64,000 bases of DNA from TMP-86 sp044226865. GTDB lineage: Bacteria; Pseudomonadota; Gammaproteobacteria; Steroidobacterales; Steroidobacteraceae. Both the position numbers and the translations under genes were made by a program. Below the pieces are notes generated by a model. It had not been told where the DNA came from, did no database searches, and saw only the letters and a list, made by a program, of their open reading frames with translations. The stretch is taken from positions 248,001 through 312,000 of the forward strand of contig JBGAGE010000003.1 in the NCBI GenBank assembly GCA_044226865.1, in the 5' to 3' direction. Below, in pieces: positions 50,511-60,271 of this stretch (the stretch's first letter is position 1; the number at the start of each line of letters is the position of its first letter).

Positions 50511-50560
50511 CTGCTTTCACACGGCAGGGGTCACAGGTTCAATCCCTGTACCGCCCACCA
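50511..50560 (+). repeat. attR core (displaced tRNA-Val 3' half)
   Basis: The right copy of the 50-bp repeat, running from the anticodon stem to CCA. No 5' half of a tRNA precedes it, so it is not an expressed tRNA gene. It marks the pre-insertion 3' end of the tRNA gene. Confidence 0.93.
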
Positions 50561-50700
50561 ATAAAATCAATAACTTCGAGGAGATTCGCGCTTCGTGCGA
50601 AATCTCATCCGGACACTCATCCGGATTTTCGTTGCGGCGATTGACCGACAAAACGCCCCAAATTCACGAAGGTCGGTGCCAAGCGCCTTGGAGATTCAAC

Positions 50701-52656
50701 TCAATGGCAGAACAGGATATCGGCGCGCATCTCACCAGCGACAGGGATGCCATCATATGTGGTGGCAGTCACCGCCACGTAGCGACCGCCGCATGTAATC
50801 CCCGCTTCTGGGACCGAATACGTCAGCGCCAGGTCAGCAATACCGTCACCGTTGAAGTCGTCCGCGTGAAAGGACCTGGGCCGCGCTCTCGCCGGACCGA
50901 TACGAGCGGTGGCCGGATCCACCTGGAGCGGGTCGAAGTCGCTCCGCGACAGGATACCGATCGTGATGAGCGTGCTCTGCTTCGGATCGATTGCCTGGCT
51001 CTGTCCGCCGCCCAATCCGACGTGGATCTCCTGCGGTTCGAACCCCCACGGCTGCAATCCTGTATCGAAGGTGCGGACTGCCTTTCCAGCTGAGTTCAAT
51101 GCGACGACGGAATACACCTGCTTGCCGATGACCGATTCATTCACCCAAGTCCACAACAGGTTGCGATAAGGATCGAGTACCAACGACCGATTGCAAATAC
51201 CTGGATCGGCAGATGAATCTTGAATCCTATGGGGCGGGTTGACTGGGATGAACGTCGGAGCGTCTTCGTCTTTGATCGCAATGTAGGCGAGCGCCCCTGC
51301 TTCACCCACACAACCAGTCAACGTTCCAGTCAACTTGTTCACTTGTAGACTTCCAATCTCTTCAAATGCAGAGTGGTCGGGTTGGCGCACGAAATCCCAC
51401 TCGCCGGTGTAGTTGCGTTTGACGATCTGGCCGTTGTAATTGTCATCGAACCAGACTGCTCCGTGCCCGTGATAGTCGTCATTGGGATTCACGACGAGAT
51501 CCAATGCCTCCCAGTTGAAGATCTGATGATGGGGTCCCACCAGGCCTTGGATATTGTAGTTGACCAAGTCCTGCTCCGTTCCCGACACGCGTATGACCGA
51601 CCCACTATCACCTCCAGGACTTTCGCGAAGCCACAGCAAGCCCCATACAGGATCGATCTGGATCACTGCCAAACGAAAATCGATGCCCGTGATTCGCGCC
51701 AGCTGATGTCCGTGGCGATCGAATTTCAACAACACATGGTTGTAGTCCGAAAGCGAATCCGGATAACAGCCGAATGCGCATTCCAAATGATCCACCCAAA
51801 TGCCTCCATCTCGCGGATCGATGGCGAAGGTTCTGGGCGCGTCGATCGCAATGTTCGCTTCGATTGCACCGCTCGCGCTCAAGCGCAGCAGATGATCCGT
51901 GTTCGAGGTCGAATAGGGTTCGTTAATCCGCGTGGTGAAACTCTCCACCCACAAGCCTCCGGTAAGCGGATCGCCCTTGAATCCGACATATTCCTGGTCC
52001 ACCGGGGGCACCAGGCTGCGAAGTACCACGCCATCACTTCTGGTCAGGTTGATGCGACCTCCCGAGTCGCCAACCCACATCCTGCCGCTCACCGCCGAGT
52101 TGTCCGTGATCGTTAGCGTGGCGCCAGCCTTGAGCTCGCGCGAGAAAATCTCGATGTTGGGCAATGGGCTCGCCGGCTTGATCGCAATCCCGAAATTCTT
52201 CGATTGGTCCCTTCGCCAAACGGACAACGCGCCGGAGACATCGAAGGTGGCGACCCTTCCTTGATCTGAGTAGGTGATGGATTTCTGGTCCAGTATCACC
52301 GGGGAAATCGCTGGCAATGTGGCAGCGGAGACTTTCTTTTCGTCCCACGCGCCTCGCACGAGATGCAGGGAAATTCCGTCCGTCCAATTCTTGACAGTAC
52401 GGATATTGAGACGAAGCGTCGCCGTATCACCCTTGGCAAGCGCGATCGCCTTGGAATCGAACTTGATCAAGGTGACCCGCGACTTTGCCACGGCGGTTAT
52501 TCCGTAGCCTCCGTAGTTGACGGCTGGCGCTGCGGAATCGGTGTAGGTATCCGCAACTGCGGGCAGGTCCGCCGCCAACGGCGAAGTCGGAGACACCGCC
52601 GACGCCCCGAGGGCAAGCGCGAAGCAGAAAATTCGGCGAAGCATGGTGGTTTTCAT
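50701..52656 (-). CDS. secreted DNRLRE-domain/beta-propeller protein with FG-GAP-like end
   Basis: Encodes 651 aa with a signal peptide (FALALGASAVSPTSPLAA). The DNRLRE-type domain lies at about residues 30-190 (YTDSAAPAVNYGGYG, KSRVTLIKFDS, RDQSKNFGIAIKP). A beta-propeller-like part with repeated short strands follows (GRMWVGDSGGRINLTRSDG, GGLWVESFTTRINEPYS, GGIWVDHLECAFG). The end carries HADDFNGDGIADLALTYS, an FG-GAP/calcium-binding motif. Likely extracellular or surface-attached; function unknown. It is the first chromosomal gene after attR. Confidence 0.72.
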   Translation of the reverse strand: MKTTMLRRIFCFALALGASAVSPTSPLAADLPAVADTYTDSAAPAVNYGGYGITAVAKSRVTLIKFDSKAIALAKGDTATLRLNIRTVKNWTDGISLHLVRGAWDEKKVSAATLPAISPVILDQKSITYSDQGRVATFDVSGALSVWRRDQSKNFGIAIKPASPLPNIEIFSRELKAGATLTITDNSAVSGRMWVGDSGGRINLTRSDGVVLRSLVPPVDQEYVGFKGDPLTGGLWVESFTTRINEPYSTSNTDHLLRLSASGAIEANIAIDAPRTFAIDPRDGGIWVDHLECAFGCYPDSLSDYNHVLLKFDRHGHQLARITGIDFRLAVIQIDPVWGLLWLRESPGGDSGSVIRVSGTEQDLVNYNIQGLVGPHHQIFNWEALDLVVNPNDDYHGHGAVWFDDNYNGQIVKRNYTGEWDFVRQPDHSAFEEIGSLQVNKLTGTLTGCVGEAGALAYIAIKDEDAPTFIPVNPPHRIQDSSADPGICNRSLVLDPYRNLLWTWVNESVIGKQVYSVVALNSAGKAVRTFDTGLQPWGFEPQEIHVGLGGGQSQAIDPKQSTLITIGILSRSDFDPLQVDPATARIGPARARPRSFHADDFNGDGIADLALTYSVPEAGITCGGRYVAVTATTYDGIPVAGEMRADILFCH

Positions 52657-52768
52657 GCCTCAGTGTTTCACAGGAAGAAGCGCGGCGAAATCGCGACACA
52701 TACCTACGGCATATGATCCGGAAGCAATTCGCGTTTACTTGGGCTTCCGGCGGCGCCCCTGAGCGGCA

Positions 52769-53128
52769 TCAGTCGGCCCGATAAACGACCGTGACCCCAC
52801 CCTGCAGCGTCGTCTCGGTCACAGGCGCGGACCTTCCATAATGAACCACCAGAATACGCCCATCCCAGCTCAATGCGTTTACCGGTCCTTCGAATACGGC
52901 GATTCGCTTGCTTTCACGACGAAGCTTGCGCGATCCCTTTTCCAACAAGACCCAGTGCAGGTCACGCACATCCGAACTGCATGCCGGCTGCATGACCGCC
53001 GCCTGGTAGGTTCCATCCGGGGACTTGACGGGTGCTCCCATGTTGTTCTTGCAGACACGCACACCGCAGCCACCGGCGATGGCCAGCAAGCAACAAAGCC
53101 CGGCGACACGGGTAACCCGTTCCAGCAC
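52769..53128 (-). CDS. small hypothetical lipoprotein
   Basis: Encodes 119 aa from GTG 53128, with GAGGA six bases upstream; an ATG at 53158 gives a poor, over-long signal. The signal ERVTRVAGLCCLLAIAGGC ends in a lipobox. The mature part has Cys residues (CKNNMGAPVKS, PACSSDVRD) and strands such as VFEGPVNALSWDGRILVVHY. No recognised family. Stands alone. Confidence 0.6.
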   Translation of the reverse strand: MLERVTRVAGLCCLLAIAGGCGVRVCKNNMGAPVKSPDGTYQAAVMQPACSSDVRDLHWVLLEKGSRKLRRESKRIAVFEGPVNALSWDGRILVVHYGRSAPVTETTLQGGVTVVYRAD

Positions 53129-53265
53129 AGAAATCCTCGACCAATAGTGTCCGCCCAATGGTGCACCTTGAATGTTGCAAGTCCGCGCATGATATGCCGC
53201 ATCGGCGCCGGCGCGCAGCCAGTCCTCATCGATCCCTCACAAGGACACCACGATTCAGCGCGCGC

Positions 53266-54054
53266 TCAAGCATGCGTCGGCGGCCAGGCCGAAGCATCGA
53301 TGCCATCGCGATACGCATGCCAGGTGGCATGCCCGATCAGGGGCATGAGCGCGATGAAGCCGAGGAACATGGTCGCAAAGCCGATGAGCACGGCGGCGGC
53401 GATCAGCATGCCCCACAGCAGCATGGCCGGCTTGTTGCGCAGGCAGGCATTCACGCTGGTCACCACCGCCGTGATGGCATCCGTGCGGCGGTCCAGCAAC
53501 ATGGGCAACGAGAATGCCGTGGCGATGAAGATGATCGCGCTGAACAGCGCGCCCACGACGCTCCCGATCCCAAAATAGGGGATCAGGTCGCGCCAGACCG
53601 GGAAGGCATCGTTGGGCCGGAACACGCTCATGAGCGTGGCCGCGCGCGCCCACACCAGCAGCACGATCAGCAGGCACAATCCCAGCACCAGCGTGTCGCG
53701 CAGGTGCGAGCGGCCCTCCTGCAGGCTGTAGGTGAGCGTCGGCGTGCGCCCCGACTCCACTTGATGACTGATCGAATACAGGCCCATCGCGAGGAACGGC
53801 CCGACGAACACGAAGCCGCTCGCCAGTCCCATGTACAACGCCATCAGCCCGAGCTTCCAGGTGAGGTAGGCGATGCCCGCACCCATCGCGGCAATGAGCA
53901 CGCCATAGAACGCGCTCTGCAGCGGCGCTGCGCGCATGTCGCGCCAACCGCGGCGCAGCCAGTCGAAGGGCGCGTCGAAGCGGATCTCCCGGCACGGCGC
54001 GACGAACGGCAATTCGTCAGGATTGGGCGTGACAGGTGCTGAGTCGATGCTGTT
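53266..54054 (-). CDS. DUF2189-family inner-membrane protein
   Basis: Encodes 262 aa from ATG 54054. Six hydrophobic helices are visible, for example GVLIAAMGAGIAYLTWKLGL, VLGLCLLIVLLVWARAATLM and LIAAAVLIGFATMFLGFIAL. The motif RRGWRDMRAAP before the first helix and HATWHAYRD near the C-terminus are the family signature. Function unknown. It is divergent from glcB. Confidence 0.8.
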   Translation of the reverse strand, partial: NSIDSAPVTPNPDELPFVAPCREIRFDAPFDWLRRGWRDMRAAPLQSAFYGVLIAAMGAGIAYLTWKLGLMALYMGLASGFVFVGPFLAMGLYSISHQVESGRTPTLTYSLQEGRSHLRDTLVLGLCLLIVLLVWARAATLMSVFRPNDAFPVWRDLIPYFGIGSVVGALFSAIIFIATAFSLPMLLDRRTDAITAVVTSVNACLRNKPAMLLWGMLIAAAVLIGFATMFLGFIALMPLIGHATWHAYRDGIDASAWPPTHA

Positions 54055-54226
54055 CATGGGCCTGCTCGCTGCAGATCTGTGGTGGTCGGCCGGGACCCCA
54101 CCCGGATTGGGCATAATCTACCATCCCCTCGCGCCCGGGCGCTCGCCCGCGCATCGCAGTGCAAGCCCCCCGCCCACCATATAAAATCATGCGGTTATCA
54201 GGAATGATTCGCATAGAGAGAACCCA

Positions 54227-56380
54227 TTGAACGCCCCCAACGACTACGTCCCACGCGCCGGCCTGCGCATCTCTGCCTGCCTCGTCGACTTTGCGGAACA
54301 GCGTGCCCTGCCCGGCACCGGCATCGACCCGTCGCGCTTCTGGCAGGGGTTGGCGGACATCCTCGCCCGCTTCGCCGGCCGCAACCGCGAGTTGCTGGCC
54401 AAGCGCGATTCCCTCCAGGCGCAGATCGATGCCTGGCTGGCGGCGCGCCGGGGCAAGAGCATCGACGCCGGGGAGTATCAGGCGTTCCTGCGGGGCATCG
54501 GTTATCTCGTTCCCGAGCCGCCGGCCTTTGAGGTGGACACGCGCAACGTCGACGACGAAATCGCGCGGCAAGCGGGGCCGCAGCTGGTGGTGCCGTCGAT
54601 GAATGACCGCTTCGTGCTCAACGCCGCGAACGCGCGCTGGGGCAGCCTGTATGACGCCCTGTATGGCACCGATGCGCTGCCCGGCAAGGCCGCGCCCGGG
54701 GGCTATGATGCGGCGCGCGGTGCAGCGGTCATCGCCCGTGCCAAGGCGTTTCTCGACGAGTCGTTCCCCCTTGCGAGCGGCGCTTGGAGTGCGGTGACCG
54801 GTATCGCCGTGAAGAACGGCGCGCTCGAGCCTGCGTTGCGCTCATCCGATGCTTTCGTGGGCTACCGCGGCGAGGCGGCCGCGCCCAGCGCCGTGCTGCT
54901 GCGCCACCACGGCCTGCACGTGGAACTGCGCATCGACCGGTCGCATGCCGTCGGGCGTGGCGATCCGGCTGGGATCGCGGACGTGGTGCTGGAAGCCGCG
55001 CTCACCACCATCGTGGACTTCGAGGACTCCGTCGCCGCCGTGGACGCGCAGGACAAGGTCGTCGCCTACGGCAATTGGCTGGGCCTGATGCGTGGAGATC
55101 TCACCGCAAGCTTCGACAAGGCAGGGCGCACCGTGACGCGCGCGCTGGAGCCGGACCGCCGCTGGACGGCGCCCACGGGCGGTGAATTCAGCCTGCCAGG
55201 CCGGAGCCTGTTGTTCGTGCGCAATGTCGGTCATCTCATGACCAACCCGGCCGTGCTGCTGCCGGACGGCCACGAGGTTCCCGAAGGCATCCTGGATGCG
55301 GTGTTCAGCGGGCTGATCGGCCTGCACGATCTCAAGGGCAACGGCACCCGGCGCAACAGCCGCGCCGGCTCGATCTACACCGTCAAGCCGAAAATGCACG
55401 GGCCCGAAGAAGCCGCCTTCGCCAACGGGGTTTTCGATGCGGTGGAAGACCTGTTCGGCCTGCCCCGCCACACCATCAAGGTGGGCGTCATGGACGAGGA
55501 GCGGCGCACCTCGGCCAATCTCGCCGCCTGCATCCATGCGGTGAAGAGCCGCATCGTGTTCATCAACACCGGTTTCCTCGACCGCACCGGTGATGAGATC
55601 CATACCGCCATGCAAGCGGGTCCCGTGGTGCGCAAGGCGGCCATGAAGGAGAGCACCTGGTTCAACGCCTACGAGGCGCGCAACGTGGCCATCGGCCTTG
55701 CCTGCGGGTTGTCGGGCAAGGCGCAGATCGGCAAGGGCATGTGGGCCGCGCCGGATCGCATGGCCGACATGATGGCGCAGAAGATCGGGCATCCGAAGAC
55801 CGGCGCCAACACCGCGTGGGTGCCCAACCCGACGGCGGCGACGCTGCACGCCCTGCACTATCACGCCGTGGACGTGTTCGCCCGCCGCGCCGAGATCGCG
55901 CGCGCGCCCACCCCGCCGCTCACTGATCTTCTGACCATGCCGCTGGCGCGTGGGGTGAATTGGAGCGCCGAGGACATCGCCGCCGAACTCGACAACAATG
56001 CACAGGGGATCCTCGGCTACGTGGTGCGCTGGATCGACCAGGGCATCGGTTGTTCCAAGGTGCCCGACATCAACGACATCGGACTCATGGAGGATCGCGC
56101 CACGCTGCGCATTTCCTCGCAGCACATCGCCAATTGGCTGCTGCACGGCGTGTGCACGCCGGCCCAGGTGGATGCGGCACTGCAGCGCATGGCCGCCAAG
56201 GTGGATACTCAGAATCGTGACGACGCGCTGTACAGGCCCATGGCGGTGAATCCTGCACAAAGCCTTGCCTACCAGGCCGCGCGTGCCCTGGTGTTCGATG
56301 GCGTGAATCAACCCAACGGTTATACCGAGCCGCTGTTGCATGCCTTCAGGCTGAAGCTGAAGGCCAGCGCCGCACATTGA
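54227..56380 (+). CDS. glcB: malate synthase G
   Basis: Encodes 717 aa from TTG 54227, with AGAGAG upstream. The length is normal for isoform G. Active-site regions: RSLLFVRNVGHLMTNPAVL (about residue 326), IYTVKPKMHGPEEAAFANGV (about 383), GVMDEERRTSANLAACIHAV (about 421) and VFINTGFLDRTGDEIHTAMQ (about 445). It condenses glyoxylate with acetyl-CoA to malate in the glyoxylate bypass. Isocitrate lyase is not in the window. Confidence 0.96.
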   Translation: MNAPNDYVPRAGLRISACLVDFAEQRALPGTGIDPSRFWQGLADILARFAGRNRELLAKRDSLQAQIDAWLAARRGKSIDAGEYQAFLRGIGYLVPEPPAFEVDTRNVDDEIARQAGPQLVVPSMNDRFVLNAANARWGSLYDALYGTDALPGKAAPGGYDAARGAAVIARAKAFLDESFPLASGAWSAVTGIAVKNGALEPALRSSDAFVGYRGEAAAPSAVLLRHHGLHVELRIDRSHAVGRGDPAGIADVVLEAALTTIVDFEDSVAAVDAQDKVVAYGNWLGLMRGDLTASFDKAGRTVTRALEPDRRWTAPTGGEFSLPGRSLLFVRNVGHLMTNPAVLLPDGHEVPEGILDAVFSGLIGLHDLKGNGTRRNSRAGSIYTVKPKMHGPEEAAFANGVFDAVEDLFGLPRHTIKVGVMDEERRTSANLAACIHAVKSRIVFINTGFLDRTGDEIHTAMQAGPVVRKAAMKESTWFNAYEARNVAIGLACGLSGKAQIGKGMWAAPDRMADMMAQKIGHPKTGANTAWVPNPTAATLHALHYHAVDVFARRAEIARAPTPPLTDLLTMPLARGVNWSAEDIAAELDNNAQGILGYVVRWIDQGIGCSKVPDINDIGLMEDRATLRISSQHIANWLLHGVCTPAQVDAALQRMAAKVDTQNRDDALYRPMAVNPAQSLAYQAARALVFDGVNQPNGYTEPLLHAFRLKLKASAAH

Positions 56381-56429
56381 ACGCGAAGGGGCTTGTGCGG
56401 CGGGGCCATGACTCCCTATCGACCGGGTC

Positions 56430-58721
56430 ATGATCCATAATCCTCTCGGCGAGCATCGCGATCCCGTCTGCGGGATGCGAGTGGATGCCACCTCCGTGTT
56501 CCGCTTCGAGCATCACGGTGAGGTGGTGTTTTTTTGCAGCGCCGGCTGCCGTCAGAAATTCGCGGCTGATCCGGCGCGCTACACCGGCGAGTCCGGCGCG
56601 CAAAGGGCGGCCGCCCCTGCCGCGCCGCCGGGTTCCTTCTACGTCTGCCCCATGCACCCGGAGATCCGGCAGGATCACCCCCGGGATTGCCCCATCTGCG
56701 GCATGGCGCTCGAGCCGGACATGCCCTCGATCGAGGAGGAGCAGTCACCTGAACTCGTCGACTTCAGCCGGCGCTTCTGGTGGACGCTGCCGTTCACGCT
56801 CGCCGTGGCGGTGCTGGCCATGGCGGGTCATCGGCTGCACTGGTTCGCCATGTCGAGGCAGAGCTGGATCGAGATGATGTTGAGCCTGCCGGTGGTGCTG
56901 TGGGCCGGCCGGCCGTTCTTCGTGCGCGCCGTGCAGTCCGTGCTGCGCGCCAGCCCCAACATGTGGACGCTCATCGGGCTCGGCACCTCGGCGGCCTTCC
57001 TCTACAGCGTGGTGGCGACGCTCGCGCCCGGCATCTTCCCCGCTTCCTTCACCTCGATGGGCCGGGCGTCCGTGTACTTCGAGGCTTCCGCAGTCATCAT
57101 CTCGCTCACCTTGCTGGGCCAACTGCTGGAACTCAAGGCGCGCTCCCGAACCTCGGCGGCCATCCGCGCCCTGCTGGGACTGGCGCCGAAGACGGCGCGG
57201 CGCATCGACGCCGACGGCAGTGAACACGATGTCGAGATCGCACGGGTGCAACCAGGCGATCACCTGCGGGTACGCCCCGGCGAAAAAGTGCCCGTGGACG
57301 GCGTGGTGACCGAGGGCGACAGCAGCGTGGATGAATCCATGCTCACCGGCGAACCCCTGCCCGTTCACAAGCGCGTCGGGGATTCACTCATCGGCGCCAC
57401 GCTCAACGGCAATGGCGCCTTGATCATGCGTTCCGTGCGCGTCGGCAGCGAGACCGTGCTGGCCGGCATCGTGCAGATGGTGACGCAGGCGCAACGCTCC
57501 AAGGCGCCGCTCCAGCGCCTGGCCGACCGAATCGCCGGCGGCTTCGCGCTGGCGGTGATCGGCGTCGCCGTGCTGACGTTCTTCGCCTGGGGGCTGTGGG
57601 GGCCGGCGCCGAGCTGGGGCTATGGCCTGGTGAACGCGGTGTGCGTGCTCATCATTGCCTGTCCCTGCGCATTGGGCCTCGCCACGCCCATGTCCATCAT
57701 GGTCGCCACCGGACGGGCCGCCTCGCGCGGCATCCTGTTCCGCGATGCACAGGCGGTGGAGCGCCTGCGGCAGGTGGACACGCTGCTGGTCGACAAGACC
57801 GGCACCCTCACCGAAGGGCGGCCGGCGTTCCAGCGCAGCATCGCGCTCGCCCCGTTCACCGAAGACGACGTCCTGAGAATAGCCGCAAGCCTCGACCAGG
57901 GCAGCGAGCATCCCTTGGGCGTGGCCCTGGTGCGCGCCGCGCGCGAGCGCGGCCTGGGCTTGTCCAAGGCCATCGGCTTCGAGGCGATCGCCGGCGGTGG
58001 CGTGCGCGGCCGGGTCGAGGGCAAGCTCGCCGTGCTCGGCAGTGCGGCGCTGATGCGCGAGTTCAACATCGAGACGCAAGGACTGGAGCCGCAGGCTGAA
58101 GAATTGCGCATTGGCGGCGCGGGCGTCATGTACCTGGCGTTGAAAGGCCAGGCCATCGGCATCCTCGCCGTCGCCGATCCCATCAAGCAGAGCACCGGCG
58201 AAGCGCTGGGCGCGTTGCGCGCGGCCGGCGTGCGCGTGCTCATGGCCACCGGCGATGCACGCAGCACCGCCGCGGGCGTCGCGCAACGCCTCGGCCTGGA
58301 TGAGGTGCATGCGGAACTCAAGCCGCAGGACAAGCTGGCGCTGGTTCAATCCCTGCAGGCGCAAGGAAGGGTGGTCGCGATGGCGGGCGATGGCATCAAC
58401 GATGCGCCGGCACTCGCCGCCGCCGATGTGGGCATCGCCATGGGAACGGGCACGGATGTGGCCATGAACAGCGCCCAGGTCACGCTGGTGAAGGGCGACC
58501 TGCGCGGCATCGAGACCGCGCGCCGCATCTCTGCGAGCACCGTCGCCAACATGCGCCAGAACCTGGCCTTCGCTTTCCTGTACAACGCGCTGGGCATTCC
58601 CCTCGCCGCCGGCGTGTTGTATCCGTTCACCGGATTGTTGCTATCACCCATGATCGCGGCCTTGGCGATGAGCTTGAGCTCGGTATCGGTGATCTCCAAC
58701 GCGCTGCGGCTGAAAACCTGA
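56430..58721 (+). CDS. copA: copper-translocating P1B-type ATPase with YHS domain
   Basis: Encodes 763 aa. An N-terminal YHS domain (GEHRDPVCGMRVDA, residues 7-50) is followed by a heavy-metal-binding motif (YVCPMHPEIRQDHPRDCPIC, about 71). The ATPase core has IIACPCALGLATP (CPC at about 411), the phosphorylation site VDKTGTLTEG (about 455) and MAGDGINDAPALAAAD (about 652). This class exports Cu(I), or sometimes silver, from the cytoplasm. It lacks the common HMA domain. The symbol follows function. Confidence 0.9.
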   Translation: MIHNPLGEHRDPVCGMRVDATSVFRFEHHGEVVFFCSAGCRQKFAADPARYTGESGAQRAAAPAAPPGSFYVCPMHPEIRQDHPRDCPICGMALEPDMPSIEEEQSPELVDFSRRFWWTLPFTLAVAVLAMAGHRLHWFAMSRQSWIEMMLSLPVVLWAGRPFFVRAVQSVLRASPNMWTLIGLGTSAAFLYSVVATLAPGIFPASFTSMGRASVYFEASAVIISLTLLGQLLELKARSRTSAAIRALLGLAPKTARRIDADGSEHDVEIARVQPGDHLRVRPGEKVPVDGVVTEGDSSVDESMLTGEPLPVHKRVGDSLIGATLNGNGALIMRSVRVGSETVLAGIVQMVTQAQRSKAPLQRLADRIAGGFALAVIGVAVLTFFAWGLWGPAPSWGYGLVNAVCVLIIACPCALGLATPMSIMVATGRAASRGILFRDAQAVERLRQVDTLLVDKTGTLTEGRPAFQRSIALAPFTEDDVLRIAASLDQGSEHPLGVALVRAARERGLGLSKAIGFEAIAGGGVRGRVEGKLAVLGSAALMREFNIETQGLEPQAEELRIGGAGVMYLALKGQAIGILAVADPIKQSTGEALGALRAAGVRVLMATGDARSTAAGVAQRLGLDEVHAELKPQDKLALVQSLQAQGRVVAMAGDGINDAPALAAADVGIAMGTGTDVAMNSAQVTLVKGDLRGIETARRISASTVANMRQNLAFAFLYNALGIPLAAGVLYPFTGLLLSPMIAALAMSLSSVSVISNALRLKT

Positions 58722-58771
58722 TGCGCGGCGCGCACCGCATTGCGTATCATCGCGGCATCCATTCACCACGG

Positions 58772-60262
58772 ATGTGCGAATTGCCGCGTAGATGGCTGAG
58801 GATGATGGGCCCGGTGGCGTTGAGCCTGGGTGTCTGCCTGGCCACCGGCGCGCGCGCAGCGGCGCTCGAAGCGGGCGTCTCCGCTCCTCCCTCGCCTTCC
58901 ACAAAGGCCACGCCTGCGTTGCCCGCGAATGCCAAGCGCATGAATCACGGCCGCTTCAGGAATCTGACGGTGTATTCGCCGCAGGGCACGCCAACCTCCT
59001 TCGTGATGCTGCTGTCCGATTCCGCCGGATGGAATGCGCGCAGCGCGCACCTCGCGCAGATGCTGGCACAGCACGGCGCGCTGGTGGCCGGCATCGCCTG
59101 GCCCTCCTTCAAGGCCAACCTCGAAGCCGATGCCGCCAAATGCGTGTTTCCCGATGGCGACCTGGAGAACCTGAGCCACTTCGTGCAGGCCTACCAGCAC
59201 CTGCCCACCTATCTCCCACCGTTGCTGATGGGCGATGGCGCCGGTGGCACCATCGCCTACGCGGCGCTGGCGCAATCGCCCAAGGACACCTTCGCCGGCG
59301 CGCTGACGCTCGATTTCTGCCCGACGGTGACGTTGCGCAAGCCGTTCTGCAAGGGTGCGGGCCTGGCCCAGGTGGCACATGGCCGGCGTATGGAATTCCT
59401 GCCCGCGAAGAGCCTGTCCGATCCCTGGATCACGTTGCAGTCGGATGCCAACGCCTGCCCGGCCGCCGCGGTGCAGGCGTTCGTGGCACAGGTGCCGGGC
59501 GCCTCGCAGATCCGGGCAAGCATGCCCGCCGCGGAAGCAGATGCAGGCGCGGGGGCGCTGCCATCGTGGCCGCCCATGCTCGCGGCGTTCAAGCAGATGA
59601 CGCATGAAAGCCCGGCCAGGCCCGTGGCATTGCCACCCGCGGCACTGGGTGATCTGCCCGTGGTGGAAATTCCAGCCGTGGCGGGCAGCGCCGCAGCCGA
59701 CCAGTTCGCACTCATCATGTCGGGTGATGGCGGCTGGGCCGGGCTCGATGAGGAAGTGGCGGCGGCGCTCGCGGCACGCGGCATTCCCGTGGTGGGCCTG
59801 GATTCGCTGCGCTATTACTGGACTGCGCGCACACCCGAAGGCGTCGCGTCCGACACCGACCGCATCATCCGCTATTACCTCAACAAGCTGGGCAAGGCAC
59901 GCGTGATGCTCATCGGCTATTCGCAGGGGGCCGACGTGCTGCCCTTCGCGGTCAACAGGCTCCCCGCGGCGACGCGCGCGCGCGTGTCACTCGCGGCGGT
60001 CATGGGCATGTCCGAGCATGCCCTGTTCGAATTCCACCTCACGAGCTGGGTGAGCGATGACGATTCAGGTCCGGCCACGCTCCCCGAGGTGAACCGCATC
60101 AGCGGTGTCCCGTTGCTGTGCATCTATGGCGCGGATGAGGACGACTCCCTGTGCCCGCGCCTCGACCCGAAGCGTTTCAAGGTCGTGCAGGTGAAGGGTG
60201 GGCACCATTTCAACGGCGATTACGCCGGTCTCGCGCAGCAAATCCTGATCGCCGCGCACTGA
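58772..60262 (+). CDS. AcvB/VirJ-family periplasmic lipase-like protein
   Basis: Encodes 496 aa from ATG 58772, giving a good signal peptide (MMGPVALSLGVCLATGARAA); a start at 58721 overlapping the copA stop is possible. The C-terminal VirJ domain has FALIMSGDGGWAGLDEEVAA (about residue 308), YWTARTPEGVASDTDRIIRY and the nucleophile-elbow-like LIGYSQGADVLPFAVN (about 380), then GGHHFNGDY near the end. Homologues hydrolyse lysyl-phosphatidylglycerol in the periplasm. The N-terminal half is a second, more divergent hydrolase-like domain. Confidence 0.86.
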   Translation: MCELPRRWLRMMGPVALSLGVCLATGARAAALEAGVSAPPSPSTKATPALPANAKRMNHGRFRNLTVYSPQGTPTSFVMLLSDSAGWNARSAHLAQMLAQHGALVAGIAWPSFKANLEADAAKCVFPDGDLENLSHFVQAYQHLPTYLPPLLMGDGAGGTIAYAALAQSPKDTFAGALTLDFCPTVTLRKPFCKGAGLAQVAHGRRMEFLPAKSLSDPWITLQSDANACPAAAVQAFVAQVPGASQIRASMPAAEADAGAGALPSWPPMLAAFKQMTHESPARPVALPPAALGDLPVVEIPAVAGSAAADQFALIMSGDGGWAGLDEEVAAALAARGIPVVGLDSLRYYWTARTPEGVASDTDRIIRYYLNKLGKARVMLIGYSQGADVLPFAVNRLPAATRARVSLAAVMGMSEHALFEFHLTSWVSDDDSGPATLPEVNRISGVPLLCIYGADEDDSLCPRLDPKRFKVVQVKGGHHFNGDYAGLAQQILIAAH

Positions 60263-60271
60263 AAGGACGCA

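Larger units (their letters stand above)
38369..50560. mobile_element. tRNA-Val-integrated mobilizable element (about 12.2 kb)
   Basis: Bounded by 50-bp perfect direct repeats of the tRNA-Val 3' half (38369-38418 and 50511-50560). It carries a tyrosine integrase at the right end, hicA/hicB, an AlpA-like regulator, a winged-helix protein, a relaxase, and on the left a second small recombinase with a cassette-like gene array. No type IV secretion, coupling protein, phage structural or replication-initiator genes are seen. It therefore looks like an integrative mobilizable element dependent on a helper. The genes at 39-45 kb are lower in GC than the surrounding chromosome. Confidence 0.9.

Noticed and set aside
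50511..50560. A second tRNA-Val gene
   Set aside because: Only the 3' half is present, with no D arm or 5' acceptor strand.
54842..56491. 549-codon open frame on the minus strand
   Set aside because: It is antisense to malate synthase G, which has clear family motifs; long antisense frames are expected in GC-rich DNA.
57384..58364. 326-codon open frame on the minus strand
   Set aside because: Antisense to the copper ATPase core; the protein has no recognisable motif.
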